Part shown: one piece after another, positions 42,860-51,182 of the stretch
Position numbering within the stretch: position 1 is the first letter of the stretch
How the letters are laid out: each line of letters starts with the position of its first letter
Assembly (NCBI GenBank): GCA_002721365.1
Contig: PBKC01000007.1
Location: 1-64,000 of the forward strand
DNA: 64,000 nt
Source: Rhodospirillaceae bacterium
GTDB taxonomy: Bacteria; Pseudomonadota; Alphaproteobacteria; GCA-2721365
Reading direction: 5' to 3'
The notes under the pieces: generated by a model
Told to the model about the DNA's origin: nothing
Database searches by the model: none
The model's input: only the letters and a program-made list of their open reading frames with translations
Made by a program: the position numbers and the translations under genes

Positions 42860-43984
42860 ATGAAGGTTGCGGTGGTGATCTCCGCGCTGGCCGGCATCGT
42901 TGTCGGAGCGCTGATCGGTGCGCTTTTTCTTGCTCCACGGCTGACTGACAGCACATCTCCCGCCGCAGCCGTTTCCGACAAGGGTTCATCCGCCGCCGAT
43001 GTCGCAGCCGAACCGGCCGTGCACTGGCGCATGGGTTCGGCCTATCCGTCGACGATGGCGATTTCCGGCACGGCCGGTAAACGGTTCGAACGGCGCATCG
43101 CGCTGGTCTCGAACGGCAACATCGAAATCCGCTTCTTCGAGCCCGGCGCCCTGGTCCCGGCACTGGAACTGTTCGACGCAGTCTCAGCCGGGTCGGTCGA
43201 TGCGAGCTTCGCCACCGCCGGCTACTGGGCCGGCAAGGTCCCCGCGGCGCAGTTCTTCACCACCGTTCCGTTCGGCCCCAGACTGCCGGAGACGCTCGCC
43301 TGGCTCCACTATGGGGGCGGGCTGGAGCTGTGGCGCGAACTCTACCGCCCCTACAACGTCTATCCGATCCCCTGCTACATGAACGCGGCCGAGGGTTCGG
43401 GCTGGTTCCGCCATCCGATCGATACGCTCGACGACCTGAAGGGCCTCAAGATGCGGTTCTTCGGTCTCGGCGCCCGGGCGATGGAGAAGCTCGGCGTCTC
43501 GACGCAGCTTCTCGCCGGGGGCGACATCTACCCCGCGCTCGAGCTGGGCACCATCGACGCCACCGAGTTTTCGATGCCCGTGCTCGACGAGGGTCTCGGC
43601 TTCCAGGAGATCGCCAAGAACTACTACTTCCCCGGCTGGCACCAGCCCGACAGCGTCGGCGAGCTCAACGTCAACCTCGACCGCTGGAACGCCCTAACCG
43701 AACGCCAGCAGGCGCTGATCGAAACCGTCTGCGGCGACAACATCATCGCGTCGTGGGCAGACTCTGAAGCCTCGCAGTTCGGCCCCCTGCAACGGCTGCA
43801 GACCCAGGGCGTCGTTCTGCACCGCTGGCCGAAGGAATTCCTGGAAGCCTTTCACAAGGCCTGGGAAGAGGTGCGGGCGGAAGAGTCCGCCACCGATCCC
43901 GACTTCGCCCGTGTCTCCGATTCGCTCGCCGCGTTTCACGAAGAATACCGGATTTGGCGCGACCTGAGCGCGCTACCGAACTGA
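42860..43984 (+). CDS. TRAP transporter DctP-type substrate-binding protein, paralogue 1
   Basis: 374 residues. The N-terminal hydrophobic segment (about 5-29, ISALAGIVVGALIGALFLAP) lacks an obvious signal-peptidase site and is followed by a 25-residue Ala/Ser/Asp linker, so it may stay membrane-tethered. The DctP fold follows, with HWRMGSAYPS, FEPGALVPALELFDAVSAG, LKGLKMRFFGLGARAMEKLG and LELGTIDATEFSMP. The arginine in KMRF should bind the substrate carboxylate. It is close to the TakP-like group (2-oxo acids), which is an inference. No DctQ or DctM gene is found in the window. Confidence 0.88.
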   Translation: MKVAVVISALAGIVVGALIGALFLAPRLTDSTSPAAAVSDKGSSAADVAAEPAVHWRMGSAYPSTMAISGTAGKRFERRIALVSNGNIEIRFFEPGALVPALELFDAVSAGSVDASFATAGYWAGKVPAAQFFTTVPFGPRLPETLAWLHYGGGLELWRELYRPYNVYPIPCYMNAAEGSGWFRHPIDTLDDLKGLKMRFFGLGARAMEKLGVSTQLLAGGDIYPALELGTIDATEFSMPVLDEGLGFQEIAKNYYFPGWHQPDSVGELNVNLDRWNALTERQQALIETVCGDNIIASWADSEASQFGPLQRLQTQGVVLHRWPKEFLEAFHKAWEEVRAEESATDPDFARVSDSLAAFHEEYRIWRDLSALPN

Positions 43985-44015
43985 CGAACAGGCGTCAGGG
44001 AAAAGGAAGAAGACC

Positions 44016-45173
44016 ATGAAAACACTGGCAGTATTGACCGCCATCGGCGGACTGATCATTGGGGTATTCGTCGGCGTCCACTGGATGGCTCCCTTGCTGG
44101 AGGAAGGCAAGACATCCATGGCCACCGGTCAATCGGCATCCACGGGTGCCGAGGACGAATCGGCGGCGGCGACGAAAGCCGCGGCGGAGCGCGAACCCGG
44201 TGTGAAGTGGCGCATGGGTTCAGCCTTCCCGTCGACCCTCGCCATCCTGGGCACGTCCGGCAAACGCTTCGAGGAGAAGATCAGCCTGGTCTCCAACGGC
44301 GACATTCAGGTCCGCTTCTTCGAGCCCGGCGCCCTGGTGCCGGCGCTGGAGCTGTTCGACGCCGTCTCCGCCGGATCGGTCGAAGCCGGCTGGTCCACGG
44401 CCGGCTACTGGGCCGGCAAGATCCCTGCCGCCCAGTTCTTCACCACGGTTCCGTTCGGCCCAAAGCTTCCCGAGTTCCTCGCCTGGCTCTATTACGGCGG
44501 CGGGCTGGAGCTGTGGCGCGATCTCTATAAGCCCTACAACGTCTATCCGATCCCCTGCTTCATGAACGCGGCCGAAGGCTCCGGCTGGTTCCGCAAGCCG
44601 ATCGAGACGCTGGACGACCTGAAGGGCCTCAAGATGCGGTTCTTCGGCCTGGGCGCCCGCGTCATGGAGAAGCTCGGCGTCTCCACCCAGCTTCTCGCCG
44701 GCGGCGACATCTATCCCGCCCTTGAGCTCGGCACGATCGACGCCACCGAGTTCTCGATGCCGGTGATCGACGAGGAACTGGGCTTCCAGGAAATCGCCAA
44801 GAACTACTACTTCCCCGGCTGGCATCAGCCGGACAGCATCGGCGAGCTGATCATCAACATGGACCGCTGGAACGCCCTGACCGAGCACCAGAAGGCGCTG
44901 GTCGAGACCACCTGCGGCGACAACGTCTACCATGAGGTCGCCGAGTCCGCGGCGTCGCAGTTCGGGCCGCTGAAACGGATGCAGGAGAAAGGCGTCACCC
45001 TGCGGCGCTGGCCGGACAGCTTCCTCGAAGCCTTCCTCAATGCCTGGAAGGAAGTCAGCCAGGAAGAAGCGGCCAAGGATCCGGATTTCAAGAAGGTCTT
45101 GGACTCCCTCACCGAGTTCCGCAAGAACTACGCGATCTGGCGCAATCTGAGCGAAGTTCCCTCGCAGTTCTGA
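44016..45173 (+). CDS. TRAP transporter DctP-type substrate-binding protein, paralogue 2
   Basis: 385 residues, 31 bp after paralogue 1 and clearly a tandem duplicate: the core from KWRMGSAFPS through LGTIDATEFSMPVIDEELGF is nearly the same. N-terminal membrane segment GGLIIGVFVGVHWMAP (about 10-27), then a 40-residue linker rich in Ala, Thr and Glu. Substrate residues such as KMRF and DATEFSMP are kept. The leader reads AAAAGGAAGAAGACC before the ATG. Differences are scattered around the binding cleft, so the substrate may differ slightly. Confidence 0.88.
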   Translation: MKTLAVLTAIGGLIIGVFVGVHWMAPLLEEGKTSMATGQSASTGAEDESAAATKAAAEREPGVKWRMGSAFPSTLAILGTSGKRFEEKISLVSNGDIQVRFFEPGALVPALELFDAVSAGSVEAGWSTAGYWAGKIPAAQFFTTVPFGPKLPEFLAWLYYGGGLELWRDLYKPYNVYPIPCFMNAAEGSGWFRKPIETLDDLKGLKMRFFGLGARVMEKLGVSTQLLAGGDIYPALELGTIDATEFSMPVIDEELGFQEIAKNYYFPGWHQPDSIGELIINMDRWNALTEHQKALVETTCGDNVYHEVAESAASQFGPLKRMQEKGVTLRRWPDSFLEAFLNAWKEVSQEEAAKDPDFKKVLDSLTEFRKNYAIWRNLSEVPSQF

Positions 45174-45207
45174 GCGGGACGTCGACGCCGCTCGCAAAGA
45201 CGGCTTG

Positions 45208-45283
45208 ATGCCCAGGGCCGTGTAGACCATGGCCGATGCCTTGCGTTGCACCGGCTTGTCGAGTAACCACGGACCCTGGGCAT
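45208..45283 (+). promoter_or_regulatory. Long inverted repeat in the leader of the third TRAP binding-protein gene
   Basis: ATGCCCAGGGCCGTG (45208-45222) pairs with CACGGACCCTGGGCAT (45268-45283) with a single bulged base, closing a 45-nt loop region. A small TGGGG-TTAT-TCCCCA hairpin follows just before the ribosome site AGGGAGGA. This could be an attenuator, an mRNA stabiliser that uncouples the third gene from the first two, or a terminator remnant. Confidence 0.5.
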
Positions 45284-45314
45284 TGGGGTTATTCCCCACA
45301 AGGGAGGACCAAAT

Positions 45315-46439
45315 ATGAAGGCAGGTACGATCATCGCCGTCGTGGTGGCGCTGGTGGCGGGCATGCTGGTCGGCATGTACGCACTGGCACCCACCCCGGA
45401 GGCGCCGGTGACCGCGGAGAACGCTGCGGCCCCCGAAACGGCGGGCAGCGAGGCAGCCGCACCGGCACAGCAAGCCGGCGTGCGCTGGCGCATGGGCAGC
45501 GCGTTCGCGAGCTCGCTGCCGATCCTGGGAACCATGGGCAAGCGCTTCGAAGAGCGCATCTCCACCGTGAGCAACGGCAACATCAGGGTCCAGTTTTTCG
45601 AGCCCGGCGCGCTGGTGCCGGCGCTGGAGCTCTATGACGCCGTCTCCGAGGGCTCTGTCGACGCGGGCTGGTCCACGGCCGGCTACTGGGCCGGCAAGGT
45701 GCCGGCGGCGCAGTTCTTCACCGCGGTCCCGTTCGGCCCCGGCCTCGGCGAATTCCTGGCCTGGGTGTATCACGGCGGCGGTCTCGAGCTGTGGCAGGAG
45801 CTCTATGCCCGGAACAACATCCACGTCCTCCCGTGCAACATGATCTCGCCGGAAGGCTCGGGGTGGTTCCGTGAGCCGATCGACGACATCAGCCAGCTCC
45901 AGGGCCTCAAGATGCGGTTCTTCGGCCTGGGCGCGCGGGTGATGGAGAAGCTCGGCGTGTCCACTCAGCTTCTCGCCGGCGGCGACATCTACCCGGCTCT
46001 CGAACTCGGCACCATCGACGCCACGGAGTTCTCGATGCCGGTCATCGACGAAGGGCTGGGCTTCTACGAGGTCGCCAAGAACTACTACATGCCCGGTTGG
46101 CACCAGCCGACCAGCATCAACGAGCTGATGATCAACATGGACCGCTGGAACGCCCTGACCGAAAGCCAGCAGGCGACCGTCGAAGCGGTCTGCGGCGACA
46201 ACGTCCGGGCTGGCATCGCCGAAGCCGAGGCGAGCCAGTTCAAAGCGCTTCAGGACCTGCAGGAGAAGGGCGTGACCCTGCACCGCTGGCCGGACGAATT
46301 CCTCGACCGCTTCCGTGCGGCGTGGGAGGAGGTCGCCCAGGAAGAGGCCGCCAAGGACCCCGACTTCAAGAAGGTCTTGGACTCGCTCACCGAGTTCCGG
46401 AACAACTACAAGATCTGGCGCGAGGACGGCTACCTCTAG
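45315..46439 (+). CDS. TRAP transporter DctP-type substrate-binding protein, paralogue 3
   Basis: 374 residues, the third tandem copy, 141 bp after the second and behind a strong leader hairpin. N-terminal hydrophobic stretch VVVALVAGMLVGMYALAP (about 9-26), then an Ala/Pro/Glu linker. The core keeps RWRMGSAFAS, FEPGALVPALELYDAVSEG, KMRFFGLGARVMEKLG and DATEFSMPVIDEGLGF. It differs more in the lid (ARNNIHVLPCNMISPEGSG in place of the YNVYPIPC form in the other two), so it may bind another ligand. A strong terminator follows. Confidence 0.88.
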   Translation: MKAGTIIAVVVALVAGMLVGMYALAPTPEAPVTAENAAAPETAGSEAAAPAQQAGVRWRMGSAFASSLPILGTMGKRFEERISTVSNGNIRVQFFEPGALVPALELYDAVSEGSVDAGWSTAGYWAGKVPAAQFFTAVPFGPGLGEFLAWVYHGGGLELWQELYARNNIHVLPCNMISPEGSGWFREPIDDISQLQGLKMRFFGLGARVMEKLGVSTQLLAGGDIYPALELGTIDATEFSMPVIDEGLGFYEVAKNYYMPGWHQPTSINELMINMDRWNALTESQQATVEAVCGDNVRAGIAEAEASQFKALQDLQEKGVTLHRWPDEFLDRFRAAWEEVAQEEAAKDPDFKKVLDSLTEFRNNYKIWREDGYL

Positions 46440-46492
46440 ACCAATGCTCTAGATCAAGGTCGCCTCACGAAGAGAGCGGTCCGGACTGTGCG

Positions 46493-46530
46493 AGCCCCTC
46501 CGTCCCTCAGGACGGAGGGGCTTCTCTTTT
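46493..46530 (+). terminator. Rho-independent terminator after the TRAP cluster
   Basis: AGCCCCTCCGTC pairs perfectly with GACGGAGGGGCT (12 bp) around a 6-nt CCTCAG segment, followed by TCTCTTTT. It ends the three-gene binding-protein cluster and lies just beyond the 3' end of the convergent LigD polymerase gene. Confidence 0.9.
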
Positions 46531-46537
46531 GGGATCC

Positions 46538-47452
46538 TCAATCCTGCGCCTGTTGGGCGAGCCGCCGATCGGCTTCGTCGATCGATTGGGCATGGCGGTC
46601 GATATCGGCCCATGGGTCGTCGCGCTGGGCGAGACGGCGGAACAGGTTGCCGATACCGTATTTTCGCGGCGAAAGCTTGCTGTCGCCGACTTCGTCCCAG
46701 TCGAGCGGCGTCGCCACCGGCGCCCCTTCTTTCGCGCGGACGCCATAGGGCGGAATTGCCGTCTGGGCATAGCCGTTCCGGAGATAGTCGAGGAACACCC
46801 GCTCGCCCCGCTTCTGCTTTCGCTGCTCGACTGTCAACAGGTCCGGATGCAGGGCGGCGAGATGTGCCGACAGGCGATGGGCGAAGTCGCGGACCGTGTC
46901 GAAATCGGCGGAACGATCCAGCGGCAACACCACATGAAGGCCGCGAGAACCGGTGGTCATGACGAAGCTTGCCAGCCCCAGTTCGTCGGTAAAGGCGCGG
47001 ACCATCTTCGCGGCGTCGCGGACCTTGCCGAAATCGTCGTCCGAGGGATCCAGATCGAAGATCATCCGGTCGGGATGGTCGATCCGGTCGACCCGCGACA
47101 ATCCCACATGCGGCTCGATGCAGGCCTGATTGGCGATATAGACCAGAGTCGCCGCGTCGTTGGCGAGGACATGGCGGACCGTGCCGCCTTCCTTCTTCAG
47201 CACCGCCGTTTCGATCCAGTCCGGAAAGTAGTCGGGCGCATCCTTCTGAAAGAAGCCCCCCTCGCCGATGCCGTCGGGAAAGCGCCGCATCGAGATCGGC
47301 CGGTTGCGGATATGAGGCAGCATAGTCGGGGCGACACGGCGGTAGTAGTCGACCAAGTCGCCCTTGGTGATGCCGCTTTCCGGGAACAGCACCTTGTCGC
47401 GATGAGAGATCGCGATGTCGTGGCCGTCGATGGTCAGCGTGTCGTCGCTCAT
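46538..47452 (-). CDS. LigD-type polymerase/primase domain protein (stand-alone)
   Basis: 304 residues carrying only the POL domain of the NHEJ enzyme LigD (archaeo-eukaryotic primase fold). Visible motifs are VLFPESGITKGDLVDYYRRV, the catalytic acidic IFDLDPSDDD near 137-146, GSRGLHVVLPL with the conserved His, and VFLDYLRNG. It adds nucleotides or ribonucleotides at broken DNA ends. It is third in the operon after the phosphoesterase and ligase genes, starting one base after the ligase stop. The ATG at 47452 has AGGAG within the ligase end; an earlier in-frame start at 47500 is less likely. In most bacteria this domain is fused to the ligase. Confidence 0.9.
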   Translation of the reverse strand: MSDDTLTIDGHDIAISHRDKVLFPESGITKGDLVDYYRRVAPTMLPHIRNRPISMRRFPDGIGEGGFFQKDAPDYFPDWIETAVLKKEGGTVRHVLANDAATLVYIANQACIEPHVGLSRVDRIDHPDRMIFDLDPSDDDFGKVRDAAKMVRAFTDELGLASFVMTTGSRGLHVVLPLDRSADFDTVRDFAHRLSAHLAALHPDLLTVEQRKQKRGERVFLDYLRNGYAQTAIPPYGVRAKEGAPVATPLDWDEVGDSKLSPRKYGIGNLFRRLAQRDDPWADIDRHAQSIDEADRRLAQQAQD

Positions 47453-47453
47453 C

Positions 47454-48458
47454 TCAGGCTCCTGGCGTTTCACGCCGAACGTCGGTTGCCGCCTTGTCAC
47501 GGCGCAGGCCGAGGAAGCGGGGGTGACGGAGTTTCCCGTCGCCGGTCCATTCCGTGAATCCGAAAGCGCCCACCAGCTCGGGGCTTACCCAGGTGACGGC
47601 CTTCTCACGGACCTCGTCGGCAAACGGCGACGTCTTGCGCGCCAGCCCGTCGAGGCGTCGCCGCATCGATTGCAGCGTCTCGTCGTCATAGCCCGTGCCG
47701 ACCTTGCCGGCGTAGCGCAGAGCGCCATCCTCGTAATAGCCGACCAGCAGAGCACCGAAACCTTTCCGGCTGCCATGCGGTTCGGTGAAACCGCCGATCA
47801 CCAGTTCCTGCCCGTGCTGGCATTTGAACTTGAGCCAGTCGGTCGAGCGGCTGTGGCGGTAGGGCGCATCGGCCCGCTTGGCGATGATCCCTTCCCAGCC
47901 CTTCTCGCAGGCCTCGGCGTAGTACGCCTCGCCGTCCGTATTGCGATGGGCACTGAACCGGATGGGATCGCGATAGTCGACGGCGTCGCGCAGCAGGGAC
48001 TTCCGAGCCCTGAGCGGCAGAGCGTCGACCGAACAGCCGTCGAGATAGAGGATGTCGAACAGGTAGTAGAAGACGGCGACGCCGGTCGCCCGCGCTTCGT
48101 CCGGGTCGTGAATCTGCATGCGCCGCTGCAGCCGGGCGAAGCTGGTGACCGCGCCCTCGAAAGCGACGATCTCGCCGTCGACGATGCAGTCGGCGCGCGC
48201 GCTGGCCTCCAGCCCGTCGATCAGTTCCGGATAACCGCTCCCGATGTCCTTCCGGTTGCGGCTCATCAGCCGCGCCTTGCCGCCCCGGACGAAACCCAGC
48301 GCGCGTTCGCCGTCGAGCTTGCGCTCGAAGATCCAGCCGGGGTCGGAAAAGCGCCTGTCGGTCAGAGTCGCCAGCATCGGCGCGACCCAGTCAGGCTGCG
48401 CCGATGGCGACAGCAACTGCCGCGCATCGGGATCGAGCCTGGCAAAGACGTCGGACAT
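47454..48458 (-). CDS. ATP-dependent DNA ligase (LigD ligase domain, stand-alone)
   Basis: 334 residues. The nucleotidyltransferase motif I is ERKLDGER with K47 as the adenylated lysine. Further ligase motifs are RNRKDIGSGYPEL, CIVDGEIVAF, LFDILYLDG, GWEGIIAKR and DWLKFKC; an OB-fold C-terminal part has GKVGTGYDD and RHPRFLGLR. It seals double-strand breaks in NHEJ, normally with Ku, which is not present in the window. It lies 2 bp after the phosphoesterase gene and 1 bp before the polymerase gene. Confidence 0.92.
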   Translation of the reverse strand: MSDVFARLDPDARQLLSPSAQPDWVAPMLATLTDRRFSDPGWIFERKLDGERALGFVRGGKARLMSRNRKDIGSGYPELIDGLEASARADCIVDGEIVAFEGAVTSFARLQRRMQIHDPDEARATGVAVFYYLFDILYLDGCSVDALPLRARKSLLRDAVDYRDPIRFSAHRNTDGEAYYAEACEKGWEGIIAKRADAPYRHSRSTDWLKFKCQHGQELVIGGFTEPHGSRKGFGALLVGYYEDGALRYAGKVGTGYDDETLQSMRRRLDGLARKTSPFADEVREKAVTWVSPELVGAFGFTEWTGDGKLRHPRFLGLRRDKAATDVRRETPGA

Positions 48459-48460
48459 CC

Positions 48461-49045
48461 TCAGCCGTCGCCGCCGTCGGCAAGATCTTCGATGGTGCGG
48501 CCGGAGAGCACCGATCGGGGTTCCGTCGAGACCGGGTTGCGGCGGGCATCGGCCTCGTCGTCCCGCATCTTGACCAGCAGCCAGCGTTCGTCCTTGCCTT
48601 TGCCGGTCCGCTGCAGGGCGTAACCACCATGGAGCTTTTCGCCATCGAGCCGGACCATGAAATGACCGTCGGCGAGAGCGGCAGCGGCGGGTTTGATGGC
48701 GCCGTCCTTCTCCGTGATGTTCTCGAACGTGCCTTTGTCCCAGACAATCACGCGGCCGCCGCCATATTGGCCCTCGGGAATGACGCCTTCGAAGTCGGCG
48801 TAGTCGAGCGGGTGATCCTCGGTCGGGACCGCGAGGCGCTTGACCCTCGGATCGGTCGACGGCCCCTTCGGCACCGCCCAGGACTTGAGCACGCCATCGA
48901 CCTCCAGCCGGAAGTCATAGTGCAGGGTCGACGCGTCGTGCTTCTGGATGACGAAGATCGGCCGCTTCCCGCCCTTGCGCCGGCCGGGTTTCGGCTCGGG
49001 CGTGCGGCTGAAATCGCGCTTCTTCTCGTAGTCGCTTCCCGACAT
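48461..49045 (-). CDS. LigD-type 3'-phosphoesterase domain protein (stand-alone)
   Basis: 194 residues representing only the PE domain of LigD. The metal/catalytic segment HDASTLHYDFRLE lies near 36-48, followed by LKSWAVPKGPS, VPTEDHPLDYADFEG and GGGRVIVWDKG. It trims 3' ends by removing ribonucleosides or phosphates before ligation. It lies 5 bp downstream of the Fpg gene and opens the PE-LIG-POL series. The charged tail (DEADARRNPVSTEPRS) may once have been the linker to the ligase domain. Confidence 0.9.
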   Translation of the reverse strand: MSGSDYEKKRDFSRTPEPKPGRRKGGKRPIFVIQKHDASTLHYDFRLEVDGVLKSWAVPKGPSTDPRVKRLAVPTEDHPLDYADFEGVIPEGQYGGGRVIVWDKGTFENITEKDGAIKPAAAALADGHFMVRLDGEKLHGGYALQRTGKGKDERWLLVKMRDDEADARRNPVSTEPRSVLSGRTIEDLADGGDG

Positions 49046-49050
49046 CGCAC

Positions 49051-49854
49051 TCAGCGCCCCTTGGTCTGGCAGGCGGGGCAGAAATAGCTGGTCCTGCCGG
49101 CGATCTTGGCCCGGTGAACCTTGCCGTCACAGCGCGGACAACCGGCACCCTGTTCCCGATGCGGCAACAGGTAGGTATCCGGCAGACGATGGATCAGTTC
49201 CTCCGATCCGGCACCGCGGTCGATCGCCGTCTTCAGCACGGTGCGGAGGCTGTGGTGCAACGCCGCGACCGTATCGTCGTCCAGTGCCTCGACCGCGGCG
49301 CGCGGATCGATCCCGGCATGGAACAGGATCTCGTCGGAATAGACGTTGCCGATACCCGCCAGCAGCGACTGATCCATCAGCGCGGCCTTGATTCCGCCAC
49401 GCCGGTCGGCAAGCAGTTTCCGGAAAGCGGTCAGATCGACGTCCAGGGCATCGGGGCCCAGTTCCTCCGCGGCGACGAATGCCGTATCGGATTCGGCCAG
49501 ACCGACCCGGCCGATCATGCGCCGGCAGTCGAAGGCGAGGTGATAGCCGTTGTCGAAATCGAGCCGCAGCCGGTCGTATTTCGGGTCTTCGTCCATGGCC
49601 TTGAAATAGGCGAGCCGCCCCGTCATCCCGAAGTGGATGGTGAGGCAGGCGCCGTCGTCGAGCGTGACGAGGAGGTGCTTTCCGTGGCGGCAACTCGATT
49701 CGAGACTGCGTCCCGTCAGCCGTTTCGATATCTCGGACGCGGACAGGCCCCGCAGCACCTTGGCGTTGCCGACAACCACATCGGCGACCCGCTCGTGGAG
49801 TGCGGTCGCGTCCAGATAGCGCTTGTAGTTTTCGACGTCGGGCAGTTCGGGCAC
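49051..49854 (-). CDS. Fpg/Nei family DNA glycosylase
   Basis: 267 residues starting at GTG 49854, chosen because it yields the obligatory N-terminal Pro-Glu (MPELPDVEN), where Pro acts as the nucleophile; GGGAGGA lies ahead of it. The helix-two-turn-helix is MDQSLLAGIGNVYSDEIL, and a C-terminal zinc finger is formed by CPRCDG and CPAC. It excises oxidised bases and nicks the strand. It is first in a four-gene repair operon with the three LigD-type genes (5-bp gap), an unusual coupling of base excision and end joining. Confidence 0.9.
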   Translation of the reverse strand: MPELPDVENYKRYLDATALHERVADVVVGNAKVLRGLSASEISKRLTGRSLESSCRHGKHLLVTLDDGACLTIHFGMTGRLAYFKAMDEDPKYDRLRLDFDNGYHLAFDCRRMIGRVGLAESDTAFVAAEELGPDALDVDLTAFRKLLADRRGGIKAALMDQSLLAGIGNVYSDEILFHAGIDPRAAVEALDDDTVAALHHSLRTVLKTAIDRGAGSEELIHRLPDTYLLPHREQGAGCPRCDGKVHRAKIAGRTSYFCPACQTKGR

Positions 49855-49981
49855 GGGCAGATCCTCCCAGCTACCCAGCGAACGCATTTCTCCGCACCAC
49901 CGTTGCGCCCCTGAAAGCGTACCCCCGAGCGCCTACATTGGAACCAGACGCGGTGAGGAGACGGACGGACGGAGCAAGCGC

Positions 49982-51154
49982 ATGTTCGGCAGACGGATCA
50001 CGTTGTTCAAGCTGCTCGGCTTCGAGGTGGGGGTCGACTTCTCCTGGGTGGTGCTGGCGCTGCTGATCACCTGGTCTCTAGCCGTCGGCTACTTCCCGAC
50101 CCGGGTTCCGGACCTTACGCCGGGGACCTACTGGTGGATGGGTGTCGTCGGCGCGATCGGACTGTTCTTCTCGATCATCTTCCACGAATTCTCGCATTCG
50201 CTGGTGGCGCGCGGCTACGGCATGTCGATTTCGGGGATCACGCTGTTCCTGTTCGGCGGCGTCGCGCAGATGACGGGCGAGCCCAAGAACGCACGAGCCG
50301 AGTTCCTGATGGCGGCGGCGGGCCCGGTGGCGAGCTTCGTTCTGGGCGGCACGTTCTATCTGATCCATCTGGTCGTGACGGGGCCGGCCGCGCCGGTGGA
50401 GGTCGATACCGTCGTCGTCTATCTCGCCTGGATCAACTTCATCCTCGGCGCCTTCAATCTGGTGCCCGCCTTTCCGCTCGACGGCGGACGAATGCTGCGC
50501 GCGGCGCTATGGGGTTGGAAGGGCGACATCCGCTGGGCAAGCCGCATCGCCTCCTCGGCCGGTGCCGGGTTCGGTCTGGCGCTGATCCTTCTGGGCGTGA
50601 TCAGCGTGCTGGAAGGCAATTTCGTCGGCGGCATGTGGTGGTTCCTGATCGGCCTATTCATCCGCGGCGCCGCGAGTTCCAGCTATCAGCAGACCGTCGT
50701 CCGCCGCACGCTTCAGGGCGTGACCATCGCTCAGGTGATGAACGACCGGCCGGTGACGGTGTCGGCCGATGCCAGCATCGCCGACCTGATCGAGAACGAC
50801 TTCCACCGCTACTATTACAAGATGTTCCCGGTGCTGGACGGAGACCGTCTCGTCGGCTGCGTGACCCTTAAGGGCACCCGGACCATTCGGCCGGAAGAGT
50901 GGCGAACGACGCCGGTCCGCGAGGTGATGGAACGATGCGGATCCGGCAACACCCTTCCTCCCGACGCCGCCGTAGAAACCGTTCTCGAAACGATGCAGAA
51001 GAGCGGTAACAGCCGCTATCTGGTGGCCGAAGGCGATCGGCTGCTCGGGATCGTCACCCTGAAGGACCTGTTGCGGTTCCTCGAATTCAAACTGGAGGAG
51101 CAGGGAGAGATGGCCCCCCAACGTCTCGGCCCCACGCCGCACCACCCGCGCTGA
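49982..51154 (+). CDS. Site-2 protease family (M50) membrane metalloprotease with CBS pair
   Basis: 390 residues. Six or so membrane segments in the first 230 residues carry the zinc site HEFSH (68-72) and the third ligand D167 in NLVPAFPLDGGR. The C-terminal 150 residues form two CBS domains (VMNDRPVTVSADASI and VMERCGSG...VLETMQKSG) that probably sense an adenine nucleotide. It should cleave a membrane protein within the bilayer, typically an anti-sigma factor or transport protein. It is divergent from the Fpg operon (127-bp gap) and lies alone. The length fits the CBS-containing subgroup. Confidence 0.9.
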   Translation: MFGRRITLFKLLGFEVGVDFSWVVLALLITWSLAVGYFPTRVPDLTPGTYWWMGVVGAIGLFFSIIFHEFSHSLVARGYGMSISGITLFLFGGVAQMTGEPKNARAEFLMAAAGPVASFVLGGTFYLIHLVVTGPAAPVEVDTVVVYLAWINFILGAFNLVPAFPLDGGRMLRAALWGWKGDIRWASRIASSAGAGFGLALILLGVISVLEGNFVGGMWWFLIGLFIRGAASSSYQQTVVRRTLQGVTIAQVMNDRPVTVSADASIADLIENDFHRYYYKMFPVLDGDRLVGCVTLKGTRTIRPEEWRTTPVREVMERCGSGNTLPPDAAVETVLETMQKSGNSRYLVAEGDRLLGIVTLKDLLRFLEFKLEEQGEMAPQRLGPTPHHPR

Positions 51155-51182
51155 GTCGGCCATCTCCGGCCGGGCGGTGGTC

